Shown: positions 1 to 4,581 of the stretch, one piece after another
How the letters are laid out: every line of letters begins with the position of its first letter
Numbering within the stretch: position 1 is the stretch's first letter
Origin: an uncultured Oscillibacter sp.
GTDB lineage: Bacteria; Bacillota; Clostridia; Oscillospirales; Oscillospiraceae
Direction: 5' to 3'
Length of the DNA stretch: 5,790 nt
Assembly: GCA_937884915.1 (NCBI GenBank)
Contig: CALAAN010000160.1
Location: 1 to 5,790 of the forward strand
The notes under the pieces: generated by a model
The model's input: the letters and a program-made list of their open reading frames with translations, nothing else
The model's database searches: none
What the model was told of the DNA's origin: nothing
Translations under genes and position numbers: made by a program

Positions 1-1
1 C

Positions 2-385
2 CGCAACGACGACGGCGCGGCCATCAACTGCTACGCGGCGACCGGTGCGATGGACTTTGACAAGGACTGGCTGCTGAAATACAGCCCCATGATTTTTGTG
101 GCTATGCAGCCCGCGTCCAATGCACGAATCACCGTCACAGTAGAGACAAATCGGCGCAGTGACTACCCGGAAAAAGTGGTAGCTTACAGCATCGCGACGT
201 TCCTGCATGTGGACTTCAACCACTTCTCTTTCGCGACGAACCGAAAGCCGCAGGTGAAGAAAGTGAAAATGAAGGTGAAAAAGGCGACATTCTACCGCCT
301 GATTTTCAAAAGCAATTCCGCAAGCGCGACGGCGACGGTCATTGAAACGGACGTCCGGCTGCGCTACGCGGGCAATGTAAAGTGA
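2..385 (+). CDS. C-terminal part of a probable phage virion protein (neck/tail stabilisation-like), 5' truncated
   Basis: The frame is open from the first complete codon of the window to TGA at 383-385, giving 127 residues of a protein that begins upstream. An internal ATG at 50 is not preceded by a good ribosome binding site and is not taken as the start. The visible part looks beta-rich (alternating stretches such as ARITVTVET and SATATVIETDVRLRY) and has a strongly basic segment with KVKKVKMKVKK-like character about 45 residues from the end. There is no transmembrane segment or enzyme motif. From memory it resembles the C-termini of proteins labelled 'stabilization protein' in gut Firmicutes phages, encoded next to portal genes; that match was not computed. 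It ends 14 bp before the portal start and is probably co-transcribed with it. Role in the virion is inferred from context; family assignment is weak. Confidence 0.6.
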   Translation, partial: RNDDGAAINCYAATGAMDFDKDWLLKYSPMIFVAMQPASNARITVTVETNRRSDYPEKVVAYSIATFLHVDFNHFSFATNRKPQVKKVKMKVKKATFYRLIFKSNSASATATVIETDVRLRYAGNVK

Positions 386-391
386 AAGGAG
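385..391 (+). promoter_or_regulatory. Ribosome binding site of the portal gene
   Basis: AAAGGAG lies 8 nt before the ATG at 400, overlapping the last base of the upstream stop codon. It fixes 400 as the real portal start. The ATG at 1269, which gives the longest uninterrupted portal frame, has no such site at a usable distance. Confidence 0.75.
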
Positions 392-399
392 CTGAAAGG

Positions 400-516
400 A
401 TGAGCAAAAAAATGACCCCGGCGGCAGTTGCAGCGGAGTATGACGCGGGGGTGCAGTTCAACAGCGGAGTAAATCTCTACGACACAGTTCAGACAAACGA
501 AAATTTCTTCATCGGT
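400..516 (+). CDS. Portal protein, exon 1 (residues 1-39); joins to 1272-2831
   Basis: This is the N-terminal exon of the portal, the dodecameric ring at the capsid vertex through which DNA is packaged and ejected. It begins with ATG at 400 after a well-placed AAAGGAG. Its 39 codons end ...NLYDTVQTNENFFIG at U516. Read on without splicing, the frame adds one Lys and hits TAG at 520-522, giving a useless 40-residue peptide. The NLYDTVQTNENFFIG stretch is the kind of N-terminus expected directly before the KQWEGV that opens the second exon; portal proteins of this type carry an N-F/Y-x-G-x-Q-W motif there. Spliced CDS: join(400..516, 1272..2831), 558 residues. The reading is supported by frame, by protein continuity and by the ribozyme's own splice-site pairing. 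Confidence 0.88.
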
Positions 517-532
517 AAATAGCTTGCCGATG
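510..532 (+). other. P1 helix, 5' splice site and internal guide sequence
   Basis: Exon bases 510-516 (CATCGGT) pair perfectly with intron bases 526-532 (GCCGATG), with the conserved U-G wobble at U516/G526 marking the 5' cleavage point after U516. The 9-nt loop (517-525) contains the stop codon TAG that closes the unspliced frame at 520-522. Loop bases GCTT at 522-525 pair with AAGC at 1272-1275, the first bases of exon 2, forming P10 and aligning the exons for ligation. Confidence 0.88.
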
Positions 533-569
533 TAAAACCCCCGAAAAAAGCTGGAAAGCTAAACGAGAC
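517..569 (+). ncRNA. Group I ribozyme core, 5' half (P1 to P5 5' strands)
   Basis: Hand-paired elements: P1 3' strand 526-532; P3 5' strand CCCCCG at 538-543, perfectly complementary to CGGGGG at 1183-1188; A-rich J3/4; P4 5' strand CTGG at 551-554 with TCAG at 1102-1105; J4/5 AAA at 555-557; P5 5' strand GCT at 558-560 with AGC at 1096-1098; P5 continuation CGAGAC at 564-569, perfectly complementary to GTCTCG at 1088-1093. P2 appears absent or minimal. The endonuclease gene starts 21 nt after this half. All pairings were found by eye and no energy calculation was made; P3 and the P5 continuation are the strongest. Confidence 0.78.
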
Positions 570-581
570 AAAACATCTAAT

Positions 582-586
582 GGAGG
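582..586 (+). promoter_or_regulatory. Ribosome binding site of the intron endonuclease
   Basis: GGAGG precedes two consecutive ATG codons, at 591 (4-nt gap) and 594 (7-nt gap). The gap favours 594 as the start actually used, removing one Met from the protein. A third ATG at 603 begins MVGKKFGRLTV, where the conserved sequence starts, but it lies further (16 nt) from the site. Confidence 0.65.
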
Positions 587-590
587 ATGA

Positions 591-1217
591 ATGATGATTG
601 AAATGGTTGGCAAAAAATTCGGTCGGCTGACGGTCGTTGCACTTGACAGGCTGGAAAACCACAAAACGTACTGGAAGTGCGTATGCGATTGTGGGCTGAC
701 GGTCGTTGCAGTGGGAAACAACCTCAGGTCTGGGAACACGTCTTCTTGCGGCTGCCTAAGACGCGAAACGGCGAGCGCGCGCGGGAAGAAGAACACCGTC
801 CACGGCGAGGGACACGACAACAAGACCCGGCTTTATTCCATCTGGTGTGGGATGCGGCAACGCTGCATGAATAAAAACCACCACGCTTTTGCGCTTTATG
901 GCGGAAAAGGCGTAAGTGTCTGCGATGAGTGGAATAACTACCCAGCCTTTAAGGAATGGGCGCTTTCACACGGATATACGGACAATTTATCAATCGACCG
1001 TATCGACCCGAACGACGGATACCGCCCAGAGAATTGCCGGTGGATCACGATCAGTGAAAATGTCGCCAGAGCCAACAAAAACCATAAGTCTCGCAAGCTA
1101 ATCAGAGGTGAAGACGCGCAGGAATGCGCGCCAGCCGCAACGCATAGTGGCAGGGCGAGAACCGCCATCAGCCACCACGAGGCGGGGGCACTCATAAAGG
1201 GTGAAAAGATATGCTGA
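591..1217 (+). CDS. Intron-encoded HNH-type homing endonuclease
   Basis: Predicted 208-residue (or 207, from 594) DNA endonuclease that would cut intronless portal alleles and promote intron homing. Residues about 8-56 form a KKFGRLTV-type N-terminal domain with a cysteine cluster, C30, C32, C34 then C53, C55, suggesting metal binding. Residues about 79-155 match the phage HNH-like pattern: TRLYSIWCGMRQRC, YGGKGVSVCDEW, then LSIDRID and GYRPENCRW. I do not see a classical catalytic HH or H-N-H triad, with R137 where a His often stands in the DHID-type motif, so catalytic residues are uncertain. The recognisable protein ends around residue 165. Residues 166-208 are encoded by bases that also form the ribozyme core, and the TGA at 1215-1217 lies at the end of the P7 3' strand. 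Base composition is lower in GC than the portal: 30 of 60 bases are G or C at 841-900, against 41 of 60 at 2101-2160. Confidence 0.83.
   Translation: MMIEMVGKKFGRLTVVALDRLENHKTYWKCVCDCGLTVVAVGNNLRSGNTSSCGCLRRETASARGKKNTVHGEGHDNKTRLYSIWCGMRQRCMNKNHHAFALYGGKGVSVCDEWNNYPAFKEWALSHGYTDNLSIDRIDPNDGYRPENCRWITISENVARANKNHKSRKLIRGEDAQECAPAATHSGRARTAISHHEAGALIKGEKIC
625..710 (+). repeat. Exact 17-nt direct repeat inside the endonuclease gene
   Basis: GGCTGACGGTCGTTGCA occurs at 625-641 and again at 694-710, 69 bp apart start to start, which is 23 whole codons. Both copies are in the same frame and encode LTVVA with identical codons, in KFGRLTVVALD and CDCGLTVVAVG. The span given covers both copies and the unique sequence between them. 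Confidence 0.9.
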
Positions 1218-1271
1218 ACTCACGGGAAACCGTGAGAAGCAGGGGATAAAAAGCCTTTGCGATAACAAATG
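1088..1271 (+). ncRNA. Group I ribozyme core, 3' half (P5 to P9 and terminal omega-G)
   Basis: In order: P5 3' strands at 1088-1093 and 1096-1098; J5/4 TAA; P4 3' strand 1102-1105; P6 GGT 1107-1109 with GCC 1134-1136, capped by P6a CGCGC 1115-1119 with GCGCG 1126-1130; P7 A1140, bulged C1141, GCATA 1142-1146 pairing with TATGC 1210-1214 and T1215, so that G1142-C1214 would be the guanosine-binding pair; a P7.1/P7.2 region at 1147-1182 that can form TGGC 1148-1151 with GCCA 1164-1167; P3 3' strand 1183-1188; P8 CACTC 1189-1193 with GGGTG 1199-1203; J8/7 AAAAGA; P9 at 1219-1236; a further hairpin at 1239-1260; and terminal G1271. Most of this stretch (1088-1217) is also the 3' end of the endonuclease frame. 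Confidence 0.75.
1219..1236 (+). other. P9 hairpin with GAAA tetraloop
   Basis: CTCACGG (1219-1225) and CCGTGAG (1230-1236) form a perfect 7-bp stem closed by a GAAA (GNRA) tetraloop, immediately after the P7 3' strand. This is the expected place for P9. GNRA loops here commonly dock elsewhere in the ribozyme. A second hairpin follows, GCAGGGG (1239-1245) with CCTTTGC (1254-1260), including two G-U pairs, probably P9.1 or P9.2. No T-run follows either hairpin, so they are not terminators. Confidence 0.82.
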
Positions 1272-2831
1272 AAGCAGTGGGAGGGCGTGCGCAGCAACGG
1301 CCTCCCCACGCCGGTTTTCAACTTCTTAAAGCGTGTGGTGCTGTTCTCCGTCGCCAACGTGTCGACCGATAACCTCAAGCTGCACGCAAAGCCGCTGCCG
1401 AGCAGCGGGAGAGCATCGACGAGGGTGCTTGAGCTGTACAGCGACATCTTAAACGATCAGTTCGCCGCCATCTTCGAGCGAAACCAGATGGGCGGCAAGA
1501 TCCGCGAATTCTGCCGCAACGCGGCGGTGGACGGCGACGGCTGCCTGTGGGCTTATTGGGATAACAACGTCGAGACCGGCCAGCAGGCCAAGGGCGCTAT
1601 TGGCGTGGAGGTGCTGCAAAACACACAGGTACACTTCGGCAACCCCAACAGCCGCGACGTGCAGACGCAGCCCTATATCCTCATCGAGCGGCGCATGCTC
1701 GTGAGCGAGTGCAAGGACTACGCCCGAGAATGGGGCGCGAGCGCGTCGGACATCGACAACATCACGGAGGACGACCGCGAGGGCGGAAACGTCGAGATCG
1801 ACCAGCTCGGCGGCAATAAAGTTACCGTCATTCTCCGCCTGTGGCGTGACAAGAAGAGCGGGACGATCCACTGCTATGAATGCACGCGCGGCGACGCGGA
1901 GATCCGCAAGGAGTGGGACCTTGGTATTTCCCTCTACCCCATCGTGTGGATGAACTGGGACTATGTACAGGACTGCTATCACGGTCAGGCCATGATCACG
2001 GGGCTGATCCCGAACCAGATTTTCGTGAACAAGCTCTTTGCGATGTCGATGATCTCGCTCATGACGCTGGCCTATCCCAAAATCGTATACGACCGCACGA
2101 AGGTCTCCAAGTGGAGCAGCAAGGTCGGCGCGGCCATCGGCGTCAACGGCAGCGTGGACGGCGTGGCCAAGATCATTGACCCCGCGAGCATTTCGCCGCA
2201 AATCTCGCAGTTTATCGACGTTGCCATCGGCTACACGCAGAAATTCCTTGGCGCGTCTGACGTGGCGCTGGGCGACACGCGCCCCGACAACACGAGCGCC
2301 ATCATCGCCTTGCAGCGTGCGGCGGCGACGCCGATGGAGCTGACGAAGCAGAACCTTTTGCAGTGCATCGAGCAGCTCGGGCGCATCTTCATGGAGTTTG
2401 AGGGCGAATATTACGGAACGCGCACCGTCGAGGTCGAGGTGCGGGAGATCGGCGAAAAGATGGCCGTCCCGTTTGACTTCTCGACGATCCAGAGCGTGCC
2501 GTGCAGCATCGACCTCGATGCGGGCGCGTCGAGCTATTGGAGTGAGATCGCCAACATGCAAACACTCGACAATCTGCTGATGCAGGGCAAGATCCCGACG
2601 AGCGAATATCTGCGCCGCCTGCCGAATGGCCAGATCACCGACCGTGAAGCGCTCATTGCCATCACAGAGGCTGCCGAGCGCGGCGTGATGCCGGGCGGCG
2701 CGCCCGGCAACGGTCAGAGCGATTCGCCGATGGACCCGAGCGGCTTTTCCCCGCCCGTCCGCGGCGGCGCGGGCTACGGCAATTTACAGCGCAAGATCAA
2801 CGAATCGGGCGAAGTCCCGAGAAGGGAGTAA
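1272..2831 (+). CDS. Portal protein, exon 2 (residues 40-558)
   Basis: This exon supplies 519 of the 558 portal residues and ends with TAA at 2829-2831. It opens KQWEGVRSNGLPTPVFNFLKR, continuing ...ENFFIG of exon 1. Portal-like features, in spliced numbering, include the conserved hydrophobic N-terminal block (about 40-75), GDGCLWAYWDN near 127-137, a long central alpha/beta body, a helical stretch with GASDVALGDTRPDNTSAIIALQ, and QLGRIFMEFEGEYYG. The tail is Gly/Pro-rich and probably flexible. Length is normal for a portal. The ATG at 1269-1271 is not a start: it has no ribosome binding site, its G is the last intron base, and starting there would remove 39 conserved N-terminal residues. 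GC is high, typical of the structural genes here. The fibre gene follows after 6 bp. Portal identity rests on recognised sequence style, not a computed search. Confidence 0.85.
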   Translation, partial: KQWEGVRSNGLPTPVFNFLKRVVLFSVANVSTDNLKLHAKPLPSSGRASTRVLELYSDILNDQFAAIFERNQMGGKIREFCRNAAVDGDGCLWAYWDNNVETGQQAKGAIGVEVLQNTQVHFGNPNSRDVQTQPYILIERRMLVSECKDYAREWGASASDIDNITEDDREGGNVEIDQLGGNKVTVILRLWRDKKSGTIHCYECTRGDAEIRKEWDLGISLYPIVWMNWDYVQDCYHGQAMITGLIPNQIFVNKLFAMSMISLMTLAYPKIVYDRTKVSKWSSKVGAAIGVNGSVDGVAKIIDPASISPQISQFIDVAIGYTQKFLGASDVALGDTRPDNTSAIIALQRAAATPMELTKQNLLQCIEQLGRIFMEFEGEYYGTRTVEVEVREIGEKMAVPFDFSTIQSVPCSIDLDAGASSYWSEIANMQTLDNLLMQGKIPTSEYLRRLPNGQITDREALIAITEAAERGVMPGGAPGNGQSDSPMDPSGFSPPVRGGAGYGNLQRKINESGEVPRRE

Positions 2832-2837
2832 TTCGGA

Positions 2838-4079
2838 ATGAGCACGAAACTGACCGCTGATCTGAATGCAGTGCAGAATGCTCCGATCGAGCTTGAATAC
2901 TTAAACGGCGACCTGAACATCATCCAGAAGCTGGACGACGAGCCGAACGACGTCGGCGGACTGACGAGCGCACAGCTCAAGGCCAAATTCGATGAAGCAG
3001 GCAACGCCATCAAGGACTACATCAACAACGACCTGATCCCCGCCATTCTTGCCGCCGACGCGACGGAAGCAGCGCGCACGGCGGCAGAGGCCTCCCGCGT
3101 CTACGAAGAATCGCTTCGCGCCGCCGCTGAAGCTGCCCGCGAGCAGGCGGAAGCACAGCGGAGTGCAAACGAAGAGACCCGCAAGAGCAACGAAACCGCC
3201 CGCGGCAATGCAGAATCCGCCCGCGCCACCGCCGAGCAGAACCGCGCGACGGCAGAGGGCGCAAGGGCAAACGCTGAGGCCCAGCGCGTGCAGGCAGAAA
3301 CCAGCCGAAAAGCCGCCGAGGCCGACCGAGCCAAGGCGGAAGGCGAGCGTGAGAGCGCCGAGAGTTCGCGCGAGAAAAGCGAGACGCAGCGCGGCACAAA
3401 TGAATCTGCACGGCAGGCCGCCGAACAGGTGCGCGAGACCGCCGAACAGCAGCGCCAGGCCAATGAGCAGGCGCGGCAGGCGGCAGAGAATGCCCGCAAC
3501 AGTTGGAGCGAATATTCCGCCGCTGTGAAATACGCTGCGGGCAATAAGGTGTCGAGCGGCGGCAGCAGCTACGTATGCATCAAGCCCTGCAAAGGCGTCG
3601 CCCCGCCGGATGCGTCCTACTGGCAGCTCATCGCGCAGCGCGGCAACGACGGCAAAGGCGCGCCGACGGACGAGCTTCCGCAGGCTCCCGGGGTTTCCAG
3701 CGCAGGCAGAGCCGAGACCTATTCCCGTGGCGATCACAGGCACCCCAAAGAGCTGCCGGACGGCGGCAGCGCCGGTCAGGTGCTGACGAAAACCGCAAGC
3801 GGGTCAAAGTGGGCGGATGCAAAGAAAACATCCTATTACAAGACATTCACCGCTGCACAGTGGACGCAGACTGATGCGGAAGCGACGCTTTCCATTGCAA
3901 AGAGCGAGCACGGCCTCAGCGGCAGCGACGTCTTTGCGCAGGTGTCAATTCTGGTGAACGGAAGCTACCGCAAGGGCACATGGGCGAGCATCGAGACCTA
4001 TGCCATTGTGGAATCCAACGGAAATATTACGCTGCACACGTCGGAGGCGTTTGCCGGTGCGGTGCTGCTGATCGGATAA
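2838..4079 (+). CDS. Tail-fibre-like protein with long Arg/Glu heptad coiled coil
   Basis: A 413-residue predicted virion protein, probably a fibre or spike subunit that projects from the tail and contacts the host surface. GGGAG at 2824-2828 lies 9 nt before the ATG. Domains in order: residues 1-70, a phage N-terminal region with GGLTSAQLKAKFDEAGNAIKDYINN, seen in Firmicutes phage tail proteins and probably the virion anchor; residues about 73-226, a coiled-coil rod; residues about 223-275, a small module with WSEY, YAAGNKVSSGGSSYVC and SYWQLIAQRGNDG, resembling carbohydrate-binding (CBM5/12-like) modules of phage tails; residues about 285-303, a linker ending in YSRGDHRHP; then a GGSAGQVLTK stretch and a C-terminal beta-rich tip (about 332-413). 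Fibres of this design are usually trimers. The ligand cannot be read from the sequence. Confidence 0.78.
   Translation: MSTKLTADLNAVQNAPIELEYLNGDLNIIQKLDDEPNDVGGLTSAQLKAKFDEAGNAIKDYINNDLIPAILAADATEAARTAAEASRVYEESLRAAAEAAREQAEAQRSANEETRKSNETARGNAESARATAEQNRATAEGARANAEAQRVQAETSRKAAEADRAKAEGERESAESSREKSETQRGTNESARQAAEQVRETAEQQRQANEQARQAAENARNSWSEYSAAVKYAAGNKVSSGGSSYVCIKPCKGVAPPDASYWQLIAQRGNDGKGAPTDELPQAPGVSSAGRAETYSRGDHRHPKELPDGGSAGQVLTKTASGSKWADAKKTSYYKTFTAAQWTQTDAEATLSIAKSEHGLSGSDVFAQVSILVNGSYRKGTWASIETYAIVESNGNITLHTSEAFAGAVLLIG
3075..3515 (+). repeat. 21 unbroken heptads (21-bp period) encoding the fibre rod
   Basis: Within the fibre protein, arginine occurs at every seventh residue from R80 to R220 without a single exception: 21 arginines in 20 steps. 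Glutamate stands at R+4 in every heptad from E84 to E217 (the last full one ends in S224 instead), and R+3 is mostly Ala, Asn or Ser. The consensus R-x-x-[A/N]-E-x-x allows i to i+4 salt bridges along a continuous helix of about 147 residues. The DNA is not an exact repeat: codons and the x positions vary, so selection has kept the register. Confidence 0.93.
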
Positions 4080-4092
4080 GGAGGAAAACACT

Positions 4093-4566
4093 ATGAGCTA
4101 TTACGGGATCAAATGGCGGATCAATGGTCATCGCGTAGGCTATTGCCATCGCTTCGGAGATGCGTATCACGTCGTTTTTGAGCGCTGTTTCGAGGAAAAC
4201 ACGCTCGAAGCTGTTGAAAATATCGACTGGACGAACGTTGAGATCACGGAGGTGCGTCCGGGAGAGAACCCTTGCATTTTGCCCGCAGGGTATGCCTTTG
4301 TCGTGCAGGATATTACCTATGAAAAGAGTTCGAATGCATTTGTTGTCGTTTTGGCCGTAGGCAAACAGTATTGGGGCGATGTGACGCCTTATCAGGCGCA
4401 GATCGCCGAGCTGACGGCGGCATCCGCGGCCAAGGACAATGAGCTTTCCGAGAAAAATGCCTTGATCGCGGAAAAGGAGCAGCAGATCGCACAGAAGGAC
4501 AGCAAAATTGCGGAGATGGCGGACGCCGAGCAGGCGGCGAAGATCCTGCTCGGCGAGGCTGACTGA
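4093..4566 (+). CDS. Small phage tail-module protein with C-terminal coiled coil, function unknown
   Basis: I do not recognise a named family with certainty. The 157-residue product follows the fibre gene by 13 bp, with AAGGAGG (4078-4084) 8 nt before its ATG. Residues 1-100 look like a compact alpha/beta domain rich in aromatics (MSYYGIKWRINGHRVGYCHR at the start, later YAFVVQDITYE and AFVVVLAVGKQYWGD). Residues about 103-150 form a coiled coil: TPYQAQIAELTAASAAKDNEL, followed by heptads with IAEKEQQIAQ and KDSKIAEM. Proteins with YWGDVTPYQAQIAEL-like C-termini are often encoded beside fibre genes in Firmicutes phages, somewhat like the XkdW group; that is recollection, not a search. It could be a fibre-associated subunit or an assembly factor. 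There is no signal peptide or membrane segment. Confidence 0.65.
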   Translation: MSYYGIKWRINGHRVGYCHRFGDAYHVVFERCFEENTLEAVENIDWTNVEITEVRPGENPCILPAGYAFVVQDITYEKSSNAFVVVLAVGKQYWGDVTPYQAQIAELTAASAAKDNELSEKNALIAEKEQQIAQKDSKIAEMADAEQAAKILLGEAD

Positions 4567-4567
4567 C

Positions 4568-4572
4568 GGAGG
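4568..4572 (+). promoter_or_regulatory. Ribosome binding site of the HTH gene, start choice
   Basis: GGAGG lies 9 nt before the ATG at 4582. A nearer ATG at 4577 (4-nt gap) opens only ATG-CTA-TGA, whose stop overlaps the real start as ATGA. The spacing favours 4582 and makes the two-codon frame a possible but unproven damper or re-initiation site. Confidence 0.6.
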
Positions 4573-4581
4573 CGCGATGCT

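Larger units (their letters stand above)
517..1271 (+). mobile_element. Group I intron (IA-like) interrupting the portal gene, with endonuclease ORF
   Basis: A 755-nt intervening sequence separates two in-frame pieces of one portal protein. It has the hallmarks of a group I self-splicing intron. The 5' exon ends in U516, which forms a U-G wobble with G526 in P1, and the last intron base is G1271 (omega-G). P10 pairs 522-525 with the first four bases of exon 2. Core helices P3 to P9 can be assigned (see the two ncRNA entries). A probable P7.1/P7.2 region between P7 and P3 and a P7 strand with a bulged C before the G-binding pair resemble the phage T4 td intron, hence IA-like. Unlike td, whose ORF sits in P6, the ORF here sits in the P5 loop. 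Splicing would need only Mg2+ and guanosine; the encoded HNH protein would drive homing. The intron class is strongly supported; the exact subgroup is an inference. Confidence 0.88.

Noticed and set aside
549..560. Hairpin AGCT-GGAA-AGCT as P2, or GCTGG (550-554) with CCAGC (1131-1135) as P4
   Set aside because: Both are good local pairings, but they leave no room for P4-P6 in the required order. CTGG/TCAG with P5 GCT/AGC and CGAGAC/GTCTCG fits the whole core. I cannot exclude them without folding.
574..589. Hairpin CATC/GATG hiding the endonuclease ribosome binding site
   Set aside because: Only 4 bp with an 8-nt loop. Sequestration is known for some phage intron genes, but this stem is too weak to claim.
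1168..1217. Alternative P7 pairing TCAGC (1168-1172) with GCTGA (1213-1217)
   Set aside because: It places a C-G pair at the guanosine-binding position and leaves 1136-1167 unexplained. GCATA/TATGC with a bulged C gives the conserved G-C pair and a td-like layout.
1219..1260. Rho-independent terminator
   Set aside because: The strong hairpin at 1219-1236 is not followed by a T-run, and it lies where P9 is expected inside a transcribed gene.
400..1271. Portal pseudogene by nonsense mutation or insertion
   Set aside because: Both halves are intact and rejoin in frame exactly at a U/G junction supported by P1 and P10. A random insertion would not carry a paired ribozyme core.
517..1271. Intein or group II intron
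   Set aside because: A stop codon lies at 520-522, so no intein fusion can be translated. There is no GUGYG start or domain V-like hairpin for group II, while the group I elements fit.
1449..2561. Long (370-codon) open frame on the minus strand opposite the portal
   Set aside because: It is a GC-driven shadow of the portal codons, with low-complexity Arg/Ala/Asp/Val composition, no ribosome binding site and no recognisable motif.
3075..3515. CRISPR-like or DNA-level tandem repeat
   Set aside because: The 21-bp units vary in sequence and are regular only at the protein level, so this is a coding heptad pattern.
2901..3743. Minus-strand and other-frame ORFs across the fibre rod
   Set aside because: They mirror the 21-bp heptad periodicity and consist of Ala/Arg/Ser/Leu-rich repeats. 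The + strand frame has perfect register and a proper start.
3830..4079. Variable region of a diversity-generating retroelement at the fibre tip
   Set aside because: No template repeat or reverse transcriptase is visible in the window, and no adenine-rich, Asn-codon-rich variable stretch was seen.
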